A stretch of DNA of 64,000 nt from an uncultured Clostridia bacterium (GTDB lineage: Bacteria; Bacillota; Clostridia; Peptostreptococcales; Anaerovoracaceae): positions 1-64,000 of the forward strand of contig CAKQHH010000002.1 in the NCBI GenBank assembly GCA_934234035.1, written 5' to 3'. The position numbers and the translations under genes are program-made. A model generated the notes under the pieces. That model was not told the DNA's origin, ran no database searches, and worked only from the letters and a program-made list of their open reading frames with translations. This document shows positions 50,898 to 59,614 of this stretch, one piece after another. Within the stretch, counting starts at the first letter, position 1. Every line of letters starts with the position of its first letter.

Positions 50898-52592
50898 ATG
50901 AAATACCATCGAAATATTATATCCGCCATCATCGCACTGGCAGTGATGCTCACTCCCCTCCCCTGCTTCGGGGAAACGGATGTCCTGCAATACACTGCGG
51001 ATCCGACCAATGCGGAAAGCTGGCAAAACTGCGATCCGAATCAATCGGGCAGTTTTGAGCAGGGCAAAAAAATATACCTGCGTTTTTCCGCGGCCGAATC
51101 TGCTGAATCCGGCACCTCTTCGCAGGAAGGCACCAACACCGCACCGGTTCTCTGGCAGCGTTCTGCGGATACCGCTAAGGAAATCCTCCTTCAGCCGGAT
51201 TCGAAAGGTCTCTATCTTCTGAGCACCGATGAAACGGGCAACTGGGAAATTCTATATGAAGACAGCATCCGGATGCGTTTTACGGTTAAAGAAGTGAATG
51301 CAGTCCAGCCGCCGTCCGAGAAACCGTCCAAACCCAAGAGCAAAGCCGGGGTCCTTCGCAAGGGAAAATATTATTTTTACCGGGACAGTAAGGGGAAGAT
51401 TCGAAAGAAAGCGGGTTTTGTCACCTGGAACGGAAATAAGTATTACGTTCGAAAAGGCGGACGGATTCAAACCGGAAAGACTTTCAAAGTGGGCAAATAT
51501 ACCTATCGGGCAAGCAAAAAAGGTCAAATTAAAGTCGGCGTATACAAATGGGGCAAAAGCTATTATTACTCCAGCAGCAAGGGACGGCTTCGGAAGTCCA
51601 AGGGCTTCATCACCTGGAAGAAGAACCGCTACTATGTTCGAAAAGGCGGGAAGATTCAGAAGAGCAAGTCCTTCCGCATCGGAAAGTACACCTACCGGGC
51701 CGGTTCCGACGGGCGCATCAAGGTGGGCGTGCACAAATGGGGAAAGTACTATTACTACTCCACTTCCAGCGGAAAGCTGCGGAAGAAGGCCGGCCGGATT
51801 ACCTGGAAGGGAAAGTCCTACTACAGCCGAAAGAGCGGCACCCTATATACCAATCGCTTTTATTTTAGCGGGAGCAACATTTACTACGCCGGGCCGAAGG
51901 CCGCTGCCCTCACCGGCACCTTTAAGGTGGGAAAATACACCTACACTGCGAACGCATCCGGATCCATTATTTCTTCGAATCGGAAATATATGAAAGGCAT
52001 CGACGTTTCCTATTATCAGGGGAAGGATATCGACTGGGCGAAGGTGAAATCCGGCGGCATCAGTTTCGCCTTTCTTCGGTGCGGCTACTCCGGAACTTCC
52101 AACGGCAAACGCTGTGCAGACAGTACCTTTAAGGATAATATGCGGGAGGCCACCACAGCCGGGGTAGACGTAGGAGCCTACTACTTCTCCCAGGCACGCA
52201 CGGTAAAAGAAGCTCAGGCGGAAGCCGCCTTCGCCATCAAACAGGTGGAGGCGTCCGGCTGCAAACTCAATTTGCCGCTGGTTATCGATACCGAGAATTA
52301 CCCGGGCGGACGGGCCTCCTCCTCAAAGCTGAGCCGGTCCAAGCGAACCGCGGCGGTAAAAGCTTTTTGCGACTATGCAAAGGCCAAAGGCTATACCCCG
52401 ATGATTTACGCCAGCACCAGCTGGCTCAACAACAACCTGGACATGAAGAAGCTGTCCGGCTATCAGATATGGGTGGCGCAGTACAACGACACCGTCACCT
52501 ACAAGGGTTCGTACCGATGCTGGCAGTACACCAGCTCCGGGAAGGTTCCGGGAATTAAAGGACGGGTGGATCTAAATTATTGGACATTGTAG
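50898..52592 (+). CDS. secreted GH25 lysozyme with aromatic cell-wall-binding repeats
   Basis: A 564-residue paralogue of the preceding gene. Signal peptide (IISAIIALAVMLTPLPCFGE), then a unique domain of about 120 residues with Ser/Glu-rich and QPPSEKPSKPKSKAG linker, then repeats (GKYYFYRDSKGKIRKKAGF, GKTFKVGKYTYRASKKG), then GH25: MKGIDVSYYQG, FAFLRCGYSG, DVGAYYFSQA, VIDTENYPGG and a closing WQYTSSGKVPG. The start has AAAGG upstream. The catalytic half is nearly identical in motif order to its neighbour, so the pair arose by duplication with divergence of the repeat part. Confidence 0.92.
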   Translation: MKYHRNIISAIIALAVMLTPLPCFGETDVLQYTADPTNAESWQNCDPNQSGSFEQGKKIYLRFSAAESAESGTSSQEGTNTAPVLWQRSADTAKEILLQPDSKGLYLLSTDETGNWEILYEDSIRMRFTVKEVNAVQPPSEKPSKPKSKAGVLRKGKYYFYRDSKGKIRKKAGFVTWNGNKYYVRKGGRIQTGKTFKVGKYTYRASKKGQIKVGVYKWGKSYYYSSSKGRLRKSKGFITWKKNRYYVRKGGKIQKSKSFRIGKYTYRAGSDGRIKVGVHKWGKYYYYSTSSGKLRKKAGRITWKGKSYYSRKSGTLYTNRFYFSGSNIYYAGPKAAALTGTFKVGKYTYTANASGSIISSNRKYMKGIDVSYYQGKDIDWAKVKSGGISFAFLRCGYSGTSNGKRCADSTFKDNMREATTAGVDVGAYYFSQARTVKEAQAEAAFAIKQVEASGCKLNLPLVIDTENYPGGRASSSKLSRSKRTAAVKAFCDYAKAKGYTPMIYASTSWLNNNLDMKKLSGYQIWVAQYNDTVTYKGSYRCWQYTSSGKVPGIKGRVDLNYWTL

Positions 52593-52704
52593 CTCCCAAT
52601 ACTGTCCCCAAAAATTGAACCATTCGGTTATAGCTTTCTTTTACGAAAAGGGCTACACTGAATGGGAATATTTATCAGAAAGTCAAAGGAAGGAATTCAT
52701 ACTG

Positions 52705-53940
52705 ATGAAACATTTTGGTAAGAATCGGTTTATTTCATTTTTTGCGCTGCTGCTCGTCCTAACCCTAGCGCTGAGCATGAACAGCGTCTTCGCAGCGGAC
52801 ACCGCTGCGACCGGTACCGATTCCACGGTGCAGCAAGAATCCAACGAACCGCCGGCTTCGAAAGAATCGGATTCAGCGGTTTCGGAGCAGAATCCGGAAC
52901 AAAAGCAAGAGCAGAAACCGGAAGATTCTGCCTCCCCGGAAAACCCGACCATCCCGGAATCCCCAAAGAACTTGGGCTGGGTTACGGACAACAATGAGAC
53001 CCGCTACTACGATACGGAGAATCATTTTGTTACCGGAATGAATACCATCGAGGGAAAGAAATATTATTTCAACGACGACGGTGTTCTGCAAAGCGGAATT
53101 CTAAAAATCGGCAAGGCGTATTATTATGCCGACGGAAACGGCGTGATTCGCACGACGAAGGGTTTTGTTTCCTGCAGCGGCGGACTCTGCTACGTTCAGA
53201 ACGGCGGGCAGATTCTCACGGGAAAGACATTCAAGCTCGGCAAGAAAACCTACCGGGCAGCCGGAAACGGTGTCATCATGCGGGGCGTATACAAATGGGG
53301 AAAGTATTACTACTACTCCGATTCCAAAGGCGTCCTCCGCACGGCGAAGGGTCGTTTCCGCTGGAAGAGCACTACCTATTATTGCAATAAAGGCGGAAAG
53401 CTCACCACCAAGAAGATGGTGAAGTCCGGAAAGTATTACTACTATTTCGACTCCACCGCTAAGGCGAAAACAAAGGCATTTAAATATCATGATGTCACCA
53501 TCCGTCCCAACAAGAAGACCGGTGCCATCACTAAGAAGCAGTACCGCCGGACAAGCTACGGTCCGTACAATTACAAAAAGTATATTCTGATTGATATCAG
53601 CGATCAGACGCTAAAGTACTACGTCAAGGGCAAGGTCAAACTAAAGAGCAATGTGGTCACCGGCGGCCGAGGATGCGGAACGCCTACCGGCCGATTCAAA
53701 CTGCATCACAAATCTCGGAACGTAAATCTCACCGGTCCGGGATATGTAAGTCACGTAAGCTACTGGATGCCTTTCATCGGACAATCCTACGGAATGCACG
53801 ATGCCTCCTGGCGTTCCCAATTCGGCGGTTCCATCTACAAATACAATGGCTCCCACGGATGCGTGAACATGCCGCGCTCCAAGGTCAGCAAGCTGTACAA
53901 GATGGTTCCGAACGGTACCCGGGTCATCATCCGGAAGTAA
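52705..53940 (+). CDS. secreted L,D-transpeptidase with aromatic cell-wall-binding repeats
   Basis: A 411-residue exported protein. Signal segment (FISFFALLLVLTLALSMNSVFAA), Glu/Ser/Pro-rich linker, the same wall-binding repeats as the two GH25 proteins (KKYYFNDDGVLQSGILKIGK; GKTFKLGKKTYRAAGNG), then a YkuD domain with YILIDISDQTLKYYVKGK, MPFIGQSYGMHDASWR and the catalytic NGSHGCVNMP. It should build 3-3 crosslinks or anchor proteins while bound to the wall. The frame is open to 52615, but the ATG at 52705 after AGGAAGGA gives the signal peptide. No terminator separates it from the GH25 gene 112 bp upstream. Confidence 0.92.
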   Translation: MKHFGKNRFISFFALLLVLTLALSMNSVFAADTAATGTDSTVQQESNEPPASKESDSAVSEQNPEQKQEQKPEDSASPENPTIPESPKNLGWVTDNNETRYYDTENHFVTGMNTIEGKKYYFNDDGVLQSGILKIGKAYYYADGNGVIRTTKGFVSCSGGLCYVQNGGQILTGKTFKLGKKTYRAAGNGVIMRGVYKWGKYYYYSDSKGVLRTAKGRFRWKSTTYYCNKGGKLTTKKMVKSGKYYYYFDSTAKAKTKAFKYHDVTIRPNKKTGAITKKQYRRTSYGPYNYKKYILIDISDQTLKYYVKGKVKLKSNVVTGGRGCGTPTGRFKLHHKSRNVNLTGPGYVSHVSYWMPFIGQSYGMHDASWRSQFGGSIYKYNGSHGCVNMPRSKVSKLYKMVPNGTRVIIRK

Positions 53941-53987
53941 GTCCGATTATGATTTTTCCTCTGTTCTTTGGAATTTAACAAAATAGA

Positions 53988-54040
53988 AACCTGCACCGGT
54001 CAGCAACAGCTTAGCGAAGCTTTCCGGATGCAGGTTTTTT
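53988..54040 (+). terminator. intrinsic terminator after the repeat-protein array
   Basis: Arms AACCTGCACCGG and CCGGATGCAGGTT (near-perfect) around a loop of about 25 bases, then TTTTTT. Marks the end of the plus-strand group. Confidence 0.75.
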
Positions 54041-54050
54041 CATTCTTGGG

Positions 54051-54412
54051 CGCCGGCAGGCCGGTAAAATCCTGAGCATGTTGGCTTGCCCAAACGGAGG
54101 ATAAAGGCTTTGCGGGGAGGTCGACGCCAACAAAGACGCCGGCAGGCCGGTAAAATCCTGAGCATGTTGGCTTGCCCAAACGGAGGATAAAGGCTTTACG
54201 GAGAGGTCAACGCCAACATAGGCGCCGACAGGCCGGAAAAAACCCGAGCATGTTGGCGTGCCTCGACGGAGGATAAAGACTTTGCAGGGAGGTCGACGCC
54301 AACAAAGATGCCGGTAGGTCGAGAAAATCCCGAGAATGTTGGCGTGCCCCAACGGAGGATAAAGGCTTTGCGGAGATGTCGACGCCAACATAGGCGCCGG
54401 CAAAGGCACCGG
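54051..54412. repeat. 86-bp tandem repeat, four full copies plus a partial
   Basis: Units at 54051-54136, 54137-54222, 54223-54308 and 54309-54394, and a partial start at 54395. Each begins near CGCCGGCAGGCCGG and contains GGAGGATAAAG. Within each unit TGTTGGC (for example 54079-54085) and GCCAACA (54126-54132) are inverted; in units 3 and 4 the arms extend to 9 bp, so each copy can fold as a hairpin. The period is not a multiple of three and the frame shifts per copy, so it is not coding. No spacers are present, ruling out CRISPR. Function unknown. Confidence 0.9.
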
Positions 54413-54421
54413 TGAACCGAA

Positions 54422-54826
54422 TTAGAGGCCCTCAATGGATTTAAAATACGAATTAAGATCTTGATCGCATTGATAGATTCCTACATACGGTTCTTCAATA
54501 TAGTATTTACCCTCTCGTTCATAGTAATACAGGGTTCTTTCATCCTCTTTCGATACAAGGACAATTCTTCCATACTGATCTGCGTTCGGCACATCCTGTG
54601 CAGATTCTTCATTCGTAGATTCTGCACTATTAATTACCTTCACTATATCTTGTATTTTCTCTGATTTCGTCACATTTATACTTTTTCCATTGTACAAAGT
54701 CAGGTTGATTTCTTGAAGATTAGAAGATTCTTTCACTATTTCTGCGTTATTTTTTTCGGCGCATCCCGATAAAACACAACCGATAACAATCATTGTAATC
54801 AGAAAGAATAAGTTCGCTTTTTTCAT
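54422..54826 (-). CDS. small lipoprotein of unknown function
   Basis: A 134-residue lipoprotein: a basic N-terminus, a hydrophobic stretch and the lipobox LSGC (cleavage before Cys near residue 22). The mature part is small and acidic, with LYNGKSINVTKSEKIQDIVK and RIVLVSKEDERTLYYYEREG; I recognise no domain. The ATG at 54826 with AAGGTG upstream is chosen over a GTG at 54838. It ends 10 bp before the tandem repeat array and follows the O-antigen-ligase-like gene by 26 bp, so may be its partner. Confidence 0.7.
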   Translation of the reverse strand: MKKANLFFLITMIVIGCVLSGCAEKNNAEIVKESSNLQEINLTLYNGKSINVTKSEKIQDIVKVINSAESTNEESAQDVPNADQYGRIVLVSKEDERTLYYYEREGKYYIEEPYVGIYQCDQDLNSYFKSIEGL

Positions 54827-54852
54827 AAATTCACACACCTTTCTTTAATGTC

Positions 54853-56289
54853 TCACCGTTTCCCCTTCCCGGAGCTGTACCCCAGCATGATAAAGAAAAA
54901 CGGTGTGGTATAGAACATGGCCACTCCGAAAAAGGAAGAGATGAAATACGCCAATGCGGCGGAAAACGCCATCAGCGCATAGGGATCCTTCCAGGCGCCG
55001 CTCACCAGGTGCCGCAAGAAAATCATCAGCACCGCCACGGTATAGCACACCGCCGCCGGGACGCCGAAGAACAGCGCATAGGTCAGCAGCTCGTTGTGGG
55101 GATTGGAAATGCCGATATCGTTCATCATCCGGTTCGCCATCCCCTCGCAGCCGTATCCCAGAAGCGGATGCTCTTGGATGTACTGCACGGCTTTGACCCA
55201 CTGACCCCAACGATTGGTTCCGGCCGATGCCGCATCGGAACTTCCGGACATGATTTTTCCGATATCCTGCAGCAGCACCACGAAATTGTCGAACTGGGCG
55301 TTCAGCAACACGCCTCCCGCCAGCGGAATGGCGATGATCAAGGAGGCCACCGACACCGCTCGCCACTTGCTTTTCGGCAGCTTGATCAACGACAGGAACA
55401 GCACCACCAGCAAACTGATGAAGGAAGCCAGAATCGCCCCGAAGGTGTTGTTCATGAACAGCACAATCAGGTTCAACATCCCCGACAGGAAGCCGAACTC
55501 CCGCACCCACACTTTATCGCCCACAATAAAAGCAGTGACCGCCACCATCAAGGCCATGGCCAGAAAATACCCGTAGTGATTGCTGTTAAAGAAGATTGCA
55601 CTCAGACCTTTTTTACCGGAATAGGCCGAAATATTCAGGAAGAATTGATGCCCGATTGCGGTAACGCCCAGCACATCCGCGGTAAAAAGAAAGGACAGCA
55701 GCACAAACTTCCGAAGCTGCTGCAGCTTGACTTTGGACGAAACGAAGTAATAAATCAATATGTAAAAGGCAAAATGGAAGATGCCCTGATTCCGATAGGG
55801 GATTCCGTGGATGGCCTTCCCATCGATGCCGTTCACCAAGGTGGAAAGCGCCATGCAGATCATAAAAATACCGAAGAACAGGAACTCCGGATTCCGCTGC
55901 AGGAGGGGCTTCTTTTTCACCGGAACCATGTTGGACAGCACGACATAGAGAATCCCTACAATAATGATAATAAAATTGCCAAATTGAAAAAGCTCCGGGA
56001 ATTTCGTATACTGTTCCTTCCCCATTGCGGAATCCGTCACCGCCAGGAAAATCTCCCGGAGGGTAACGAGAATCACAATCATGGCCGGTATGGTGGCCAG
56101 GAAATCCAGTATCCGACTCTCGGAGGTGGTATATGCCCTTTGTTTCGTTGCATGTCTTCGGCCGCCGCCGTTCTTCCGAGACACATTCCGGGAAGCCCTG
56201 GAACCTGCCCGGGTCCGGCCGGCATTTCCGTGCTGAGATGTTCGTCTCGACACCGATGCGCCCTGTCTCCTCGGAGTTCTTCTACTCAT
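54853..56289 (-). CDS. O-antigen ligase/polymerase-like membrane protein
   Basis: A 478-residue protein with about 11-12 membrane segments after an unusual, very basic, Arg/Gly/Ser-rich cytosolic N-terminus of about 55 residues. The Wzy/WaaL-type large loop has GTNRWGQWVKAVQYIQEHPL, LLGYGCEG and the conserved His in SNPHNELL. Such proteins join or polymerise lipid-linked glycans on the outer membrane face. The ATG at 56289 lies only six bases after a predicted -10 box and lacks a ribosome site; an alternative GTG start at 56253 has AGGAGA upstream. Confidence 0.82.
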   Translation of the reverse strand: MSRRTPRRQGASVSRRTSQHGNAGRTRAGSRASRNVSRKNGGGRRHATKQRAYTTSESRILDFLATIPAMIVILVTLREIFLAVTDSAMGKEQYTKFPELFQFGNFIIIIVGILYVVLSNMVPVKKKPLLQRNPEFLFFGIFMICMALSTLVNGIDGKAIHGIPYRNQGIFHFAFYILIYYFVSSKVKLQQLRKFVLLSFLFTADVLGVTAIGHQFFLNISAYSGKKGLSAIFFNSNHYGYFLAMALMVAVTAFIVGDKVWVREFGFLSGMLNLIVLFMNNTFGAILASFISLLVVLFLSLIKLPKSKWRAVSVASLIIAIPLAGGVLLNAQFDNFVVLLQDIGKIMSGSSDAASAGTNRWGQWVKAVQYIQEHPLLGYGCEGMANRMMNDIGISNPHNELLTYALFFGVPAAVCYTVAVLMIFLRHLVSGAWKDPYALMAFSAALAYFISSFFGVAMFYTTPFFFIMLGYSSGKGKR

Positions 56290-56295
56290 GTCAAT

Positions 56296-56324
56296 ATATT
56301 ACCGTAGGGCTTTTGCGGTGTCAA
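56296..56324 (-). promoter_or_regulatory. strong promoter giving a leaderless or near-leaderless mRNA
   Basis: Minus strand TTGACA (56319-56324), 17 bp, TAATAT (56296-56301). Transcription should start at or within a base or two of the ATG at 56289. Confidence 0.7.
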
Positions 56325-56364
56325 GAAAATGGGCGGCAAGGCCGGGGGATTACCTATTTTTACT

Positions 56365-56396
56365 TCATAAAAATAGGGCTGCCTCGATGACAGCCC
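56365..56396 (-). terminator. intrinsic terminator after hpf
   Basis: Minus strand arms GGGCTG and CAGCCC (56376-56396) followed by TATTTTTA. Located 55 bp past the hpf stop. Confidence 0.7.
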
Positions 56397-56451
56397 CATA
56401 AAACCAATATTCAGTTGTCCGGTCACGTCCGGATAGGGATAAGATTGCCTT

Positions 56452-56979
56452 CTATCTGTATGTTTCAATTAAACCGTATGCATCGCCCTTCCGTTTGTAT
56501 ACCACGTTGGTGGATTCCGTATCCATGTCAAAGTATACGAAGAAATTGTGTCCCAGCATCTCCATCTGAAGAATGGCTTCTTCATAATTCATCGGCTGCA
56601 GCTCGAACTGTTTTCTCTTCACAACAGTGAGATTATCTTCTTCCTCGTCATCGTCCGGGATGAATTCGAACTTCAGCGCCTTGTTCTCCTTGTACCGAGA
56701 TTCCAGCTTGCCCTTGAATTTCTTCATCTGGCTGGACAGTCGGTCGATGACGAGATCCATTGCCTCGTACACGTTGTCCGAAATCTCTTCGGCACGGAAC
56801 AGGTTCTGCTTCGTGTTGATGGTTGCTTCCAACTTCGTCTTGTCCTTGAACTTCGAAACAATCACATTGGCGGTAACATCTTCATCAAAGAATTTCTCCA
56901 GTTTGGTGAATTTCTTCTCAATGTTGTCCTGCAGACGTTCACTCGGCTTATAATTCTTCGCTGTAATCATAACCTTCAT
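56452..56979 (-). CDS. hpf: long-form ribosome hibernation promoting factor
   Basis: Binds the 30S decoding region and dimerises 70S ribosomes to 100S in stationary phase. The 175 residues comprise an N-terminal S30AE domain (KVMITAKNYKPSERLQDNIE; KTKLEATINTKQNLFRAEEI) and the C-terminal dimerisation domain (KRKQFELQPMNYEEAILQME; NFFVYFDMDTESTNVVYKR) that defines the long form of Firmicutes. ATG at 56979 after GGAGGTCACA. Single gene with own promoter and terminator. Confidence 0.97.
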   Translation of the reverse strand: MKVMITAKNYKPSERLQDNIEKKFTKLEKFFDEDVTANVIVSKFKDKTKLEATINTKQNLFRAEEISDNVYEAMDLVIDRLSSQMKKFKGKLESRYKENKALKFEFIPDDDEEEDNLTVVKRKQFELQPMNYEEAILQMEMLGHNFFVYFDMDTESTNVVYKRKGDAYGLIETYR

Positions 56980-57010
56980 AGTTGTGACCTCCTTTAATTA
57001 GGTTAATTGA

Positions 57011-57039
57011 ATTATACCACATATTGCCGTAAATGTATT
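57011..57039 (-). promoter_or_regulatory. promoter of hpf
   Basis: Minus strand TATAAT (57011-57016) with TGG before it; 17 bp upstream AATACA (57034-57039) is a modest -35. Confidence 0.6.
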
Positions 57040-57050
57040 GTCATTTCCAA

Positions 57051-57102
57051 ATAAAAAAGGTGACGCGGCGGAGAACTTTTTGTGTTTCCACCGGTCACCT
57101 TT
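57051..57102 (-). terminator. intrinsic terminator after the MBL hydrolase gene
   Basis: Minus strand arms AAAGGTGAC and GTCACCTTT at the ends of a larger hairpin, followed by TTTTATT. Confidence 0.7.
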
Positions 57103-57140
57103 GGCTTCATTGAATTTGTTTTTTTCGCAATCGAATGGGG

Positions 57141-57824
57141 CTATTTCGCTTTTTTCGTATTGCTCTGCTTCTCCAGCTCGCCGATGCTCATGAACTTCTT
57201 GGTCATGTTCTGCGGCTGGAGCACCACTACCTTTGCCGGGTAATTCTCGTCCAGGTCCAGGGTGTTCAGAGAATTCACCCATACGCCGGAAAGGCGCAGG
57301 CTGTAATCGTATACGGTGCCCAGCTCCGGCAGACCGAATTCGCTCTCTACGCTCTTGTAGTGCATCGGAACGGTATGTCTGGCATCCAGATCCACGGTGA
57401 GCTGTGCCGCCTGTGCCGCATCCAGAGTGTAGACGCCGCCTACCGGAATCAGCAGTGCATCCACCTGATACAGCTGTCCCATCTGCTCGTCCGTCAGCTC
57501 GCAGCACAAGTCACCCAGGTGTGCCACCCGCTGGTTCTTGGTCTCGATGATGTGAATCTTGTTCTTACCGCGCTCGGTGCCGTTCTTCTCATCGTGGAAC
57601 GTATCAATGGTGGTAATCTTGAACGGAGAAGCCACGGTCTTTACGATTTCCACATTGTCTGCGGCATTGTGGTCATCATGCTCATGGCTCTTCAGAACCT
57701 CGTTGGCCTTCTCCCGAACCGGAGCCAGTCCCGGGATGCAATCGTCCTGATACGGATCGATAATGATGGAATATCCACCCTCTTCAATTTTGAAACACGA
57801 ATGTCCAATCCATGTAATTTTCAT
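57141..57824 (-). CDS. UPF0173-type metal-dependent hydrolase (metallo-beta-lactamase fold)
   Basis: A 227-residue MBL-fold protein of the YtkL/UPF0173 group. It begins MKITWIGHSCFKI, has the metal-binding SHEHDDH at 46-52, a further ligand region VAHLGDLCCEL, PVGGVYTLDAAQAAQL and a late PMHY histidine. Physiological substrate unknown. ATG at 57824 with AAAGGGAG. Monocistronic. Confidence 0.9.
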   Translation of the reverse strand: MKITWIGHSCFKIEEGGYSIIIDPYQDDCIPGLAPVREKANEVLKSHEHDDHNAADNVEIVKTVASPFKITTIDTFHDEKNGTERGKNKIHIIETKNQRVAHLGDLCCELTDEQMGQLYQVDALLIPVGGVYTLDAAQAAQLTVDLDARHTVPMHYKSVESEFGLPELGTVYDYSLRLSGVWVNSLNTLDLDENYPAKVVVLQPQNMTKKFMSIGELEKQSNTKKAK

Positions 57825-57927
57825 AATAACACTCCCTTTACTTCAATTTTCAACACTTATATTAGAATAACCTATTCAGCGCTTTTTTTCAACCGAATTC
57901 TCTGCCTTTATGGGATTGGCGCAAAAT

Positions 57928-58695
57928 CTACCGCAGCATCAGCAATGCGCAGTGACCGCCCCTCTTCAATCCATCCCGGCGATGGGAGAAAAACAAGCTA
58001 GGATTTCCGTAGGTACACCGGTCCTGCATGTCGATGTGATTCCCGGGAACGCCGGCCGCTTCCAGCACCAGCCGGTTCACTCCGGCGATGGAGACGTGAT
58101 ATTTATTTTTGACCGTGTCGTAAGAAATCATTTCCTCTGCCGGAATATCCATGGTCCGCACCGCATCCACTACATCTCGGTCGCATTCAAAGTATTCTTT
58201 GGAAATGCACGGTCCAATCATGGCCACCAGGTCTGCCGGATTCGTTCCGAACTCCGTCTGAAGCTTTCGAACCGCCACTCCGGCAATTTCCTTTACTGTG
58301 CCCCGCCATCCGGCGTGCACCATTCCGATGGCTTTTTTCACCGGGTCGTACAGGTACACGGGGGTGCAATCCGCATGGTAGGTCACCAGCGCCACCCCGG
58401 GCACATTGGTCACCATGCCGTCCACGTCCTTCATGCGGGTTCGAAAGAGGCCCTGCCCCTTGTTGCGCTCATCCACCCGAACCACGTTGTTGGTATGGGT
58501 CTGGAGACCGATGACCAGATCCTGCATACGAACGCCCAGGTCCCGGCACCATATTTCGTAATTCTTCATGACATCCGCCGGATCGTCCGGAAGGGTGAGG
58601 CTCAGGTTCATGGAATCGTACACCCCGGTGCTGACGCCGCCGGTACGGGTATTAAAACCAAATACGATATCGTCGCTGTAATCGTTAAAACTCAT
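57928..58695 (-). CDS. pgeF: YfiH/PgeF laccase-domain protein
   Basis: A 255-residue member of the multicopper-polyphenol-oxidase-like (DUF152) family. PgeF corrects misincorporated serine in peptidoglycan precursors, and homologues act on purine nucleosides. Catalytic motifs are intact: FNTRTGGVS, VTYHADCTPVYL (His, Cys) and MVHAGWRGT (His). The frame extends to 58788, but the ATG at 58695 is used because the family homology starts with SFNDYSDDIVFGF. It follows the pentapeptide-repeat gene by 20 bp and is likely co-transcribed. Confidence 0.9.
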   Translation of the reverse strand: MSFNDYSDDIVFGFNTRTGGVSTGVYDSMNLSLTLPDDPADVMKNYEIWCRDLGVRMQDLVIGLQTHTNNVVRVDERNKGQGLFRTRMKDVDGMVTNVPGVALVTYHADCTPVYLYDPVKKAIGMVHAGWRGTVKEIAGVAVRKLQTEFGTNPADLVAMIGPCISKEYFECDRDVVDAVRTMDIPAEEMISYDTVKNKYHVSIAGVNRLVLEAAGVPGNHIDMQDRCTYGNPSLFFSHRRDGLKRGGHCALLMLR

Positions 58696-58715
58696 AAAAA
58701 AACAATATTCCTTTC

Positions 58716-59444
58716 CTATTTCGATTGATAATCCACGGCCTGCTGCCGTTCCATAAAGAAGTGAATTCCCTGAGAGGAATCCCGCCACCGGTTCTCTTCA
58801 AATCCGTTGGCCGGCTCCACCCATTTCCCCACTTCGTAGTAGAAATCCGGATCCACCGTGGACTGGGCCCAGTCATAGGATTTCGTCTCATCGATGCTCT
58901 TGATGGACAGTACCTTCGCTTTATTACACCGGCAGGTTTCCCCCGTGGCCGACACCCGCTTGGCATCCGCCGGCACCAGCAGCTGCACCACCCGAAGCTC
59001 CGTGCAGCACTTCCAGGCGATGAACGGCCCGGTTTCCGGACATACCATCCGGAAGAATTTCGTATCCTCGTTATCCGTGATATCCTCGGTATCGGCATAT
59101 TCAAATAAGGTATGATGGAAATTGGAACCGGAGAAATCCGCTCCCCGGAAATTCATCCACCGGAAATTCGCTTCCCGCACGTCGCAGTACAGAAACCGAA
59201 TGCCCTCCGTACTGCACTCCTTGAACCATACGTGGTTCAGATTGCACTTCCGAAAGGTGGTTCCGGTCATGTTTACATTGGTAAAAACACTCCACTCAAA
59301 GTCGATGTTTTCCGGAATGTCCCAGCCGGAAATATCCGCATTTTGGATTTCGCACTTCCGAAGATCCAGCGTTTCTTTTCCGTCGTGATTTCGAATCATC
59401 TCCAGAATTTCATCGGTGGTATAGCTCTGTTCCCATGAATTCAT
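58716..59444 (-). CDS. pentapeptide-repeat protein
   Basis: A 242-residue protein. Residues about 25-115 form pentapeptide repeats with the A(D/N)LXX pattern (IQNADISGWD, NMTGTTFRKCNLNHVWF, FRGADFSGSNFHHTLF), which fold as a square beta-helix. The C-terminal part, MVCPETGPFIAWKCC and onward, contains a Cys-pair and a conserved-looking beta domain seen in other clostridial proteins of this type, with no assigned role. ATG at 59444 after GGGAGGG. Confidence 0.82.
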   Translation of the reverse strand: MNSWEQSYTTDEILEMIRNHDGKETLDLRKCEIQNADISGWDIPENIDFEWSVFTNVNMTGTTFRKCNLNHVWFKECSTEGIRFLYCDVREANFRWMNFRGADFSGSNFHHTLFEYADTEDITDNEDTKFFRMVCPETGPFIAWKCCTELRVVQLLVPADAKRVSATGETCRCNKAKVLSIKSIDETKSYDWAQSTVDPDFYYEVGKWVEPANGFEENRWRDSSQGIHFFMERQQAVDYQSK

Positions 59445-59535
59445 CGTTTTCCCTCCCCTCTTATTCCGTGCAGCGGAATATTACATGTAAAGTATATTCT
59501 GTTTGAGAAGATAAGTCCACCCATTTCGCCCAGCG

Positions 59536-59564
59536 AAAAACCGGAGCTCCCTCGGAAGCCCCGG
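59536..59564 (-). terminator. intrinsic terminator after lysW
   Basis: Minus strand CCGGGGCT and AGCTCCGG arms (59541-59564) followed by TTTTT. Confidence 0.8.
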
Positions 59565-59614
59565 CTTGCAAAATGTTTTTTTAGGAAGTCTCGATATCTC
59601 ACAATGCGAGATTC

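Noticed and set aside
54011..54409. Minus-strand open frame across the tandem repeat
   Set aside because: The 86-bp period shifts frame in each copy and the sequence has no start signal or homology; it is open by chance.
54051..54412. CRISPR-like array
   Set aside because: The 86-bp units are contiguous with no unique spacers, and no cas genes are present.
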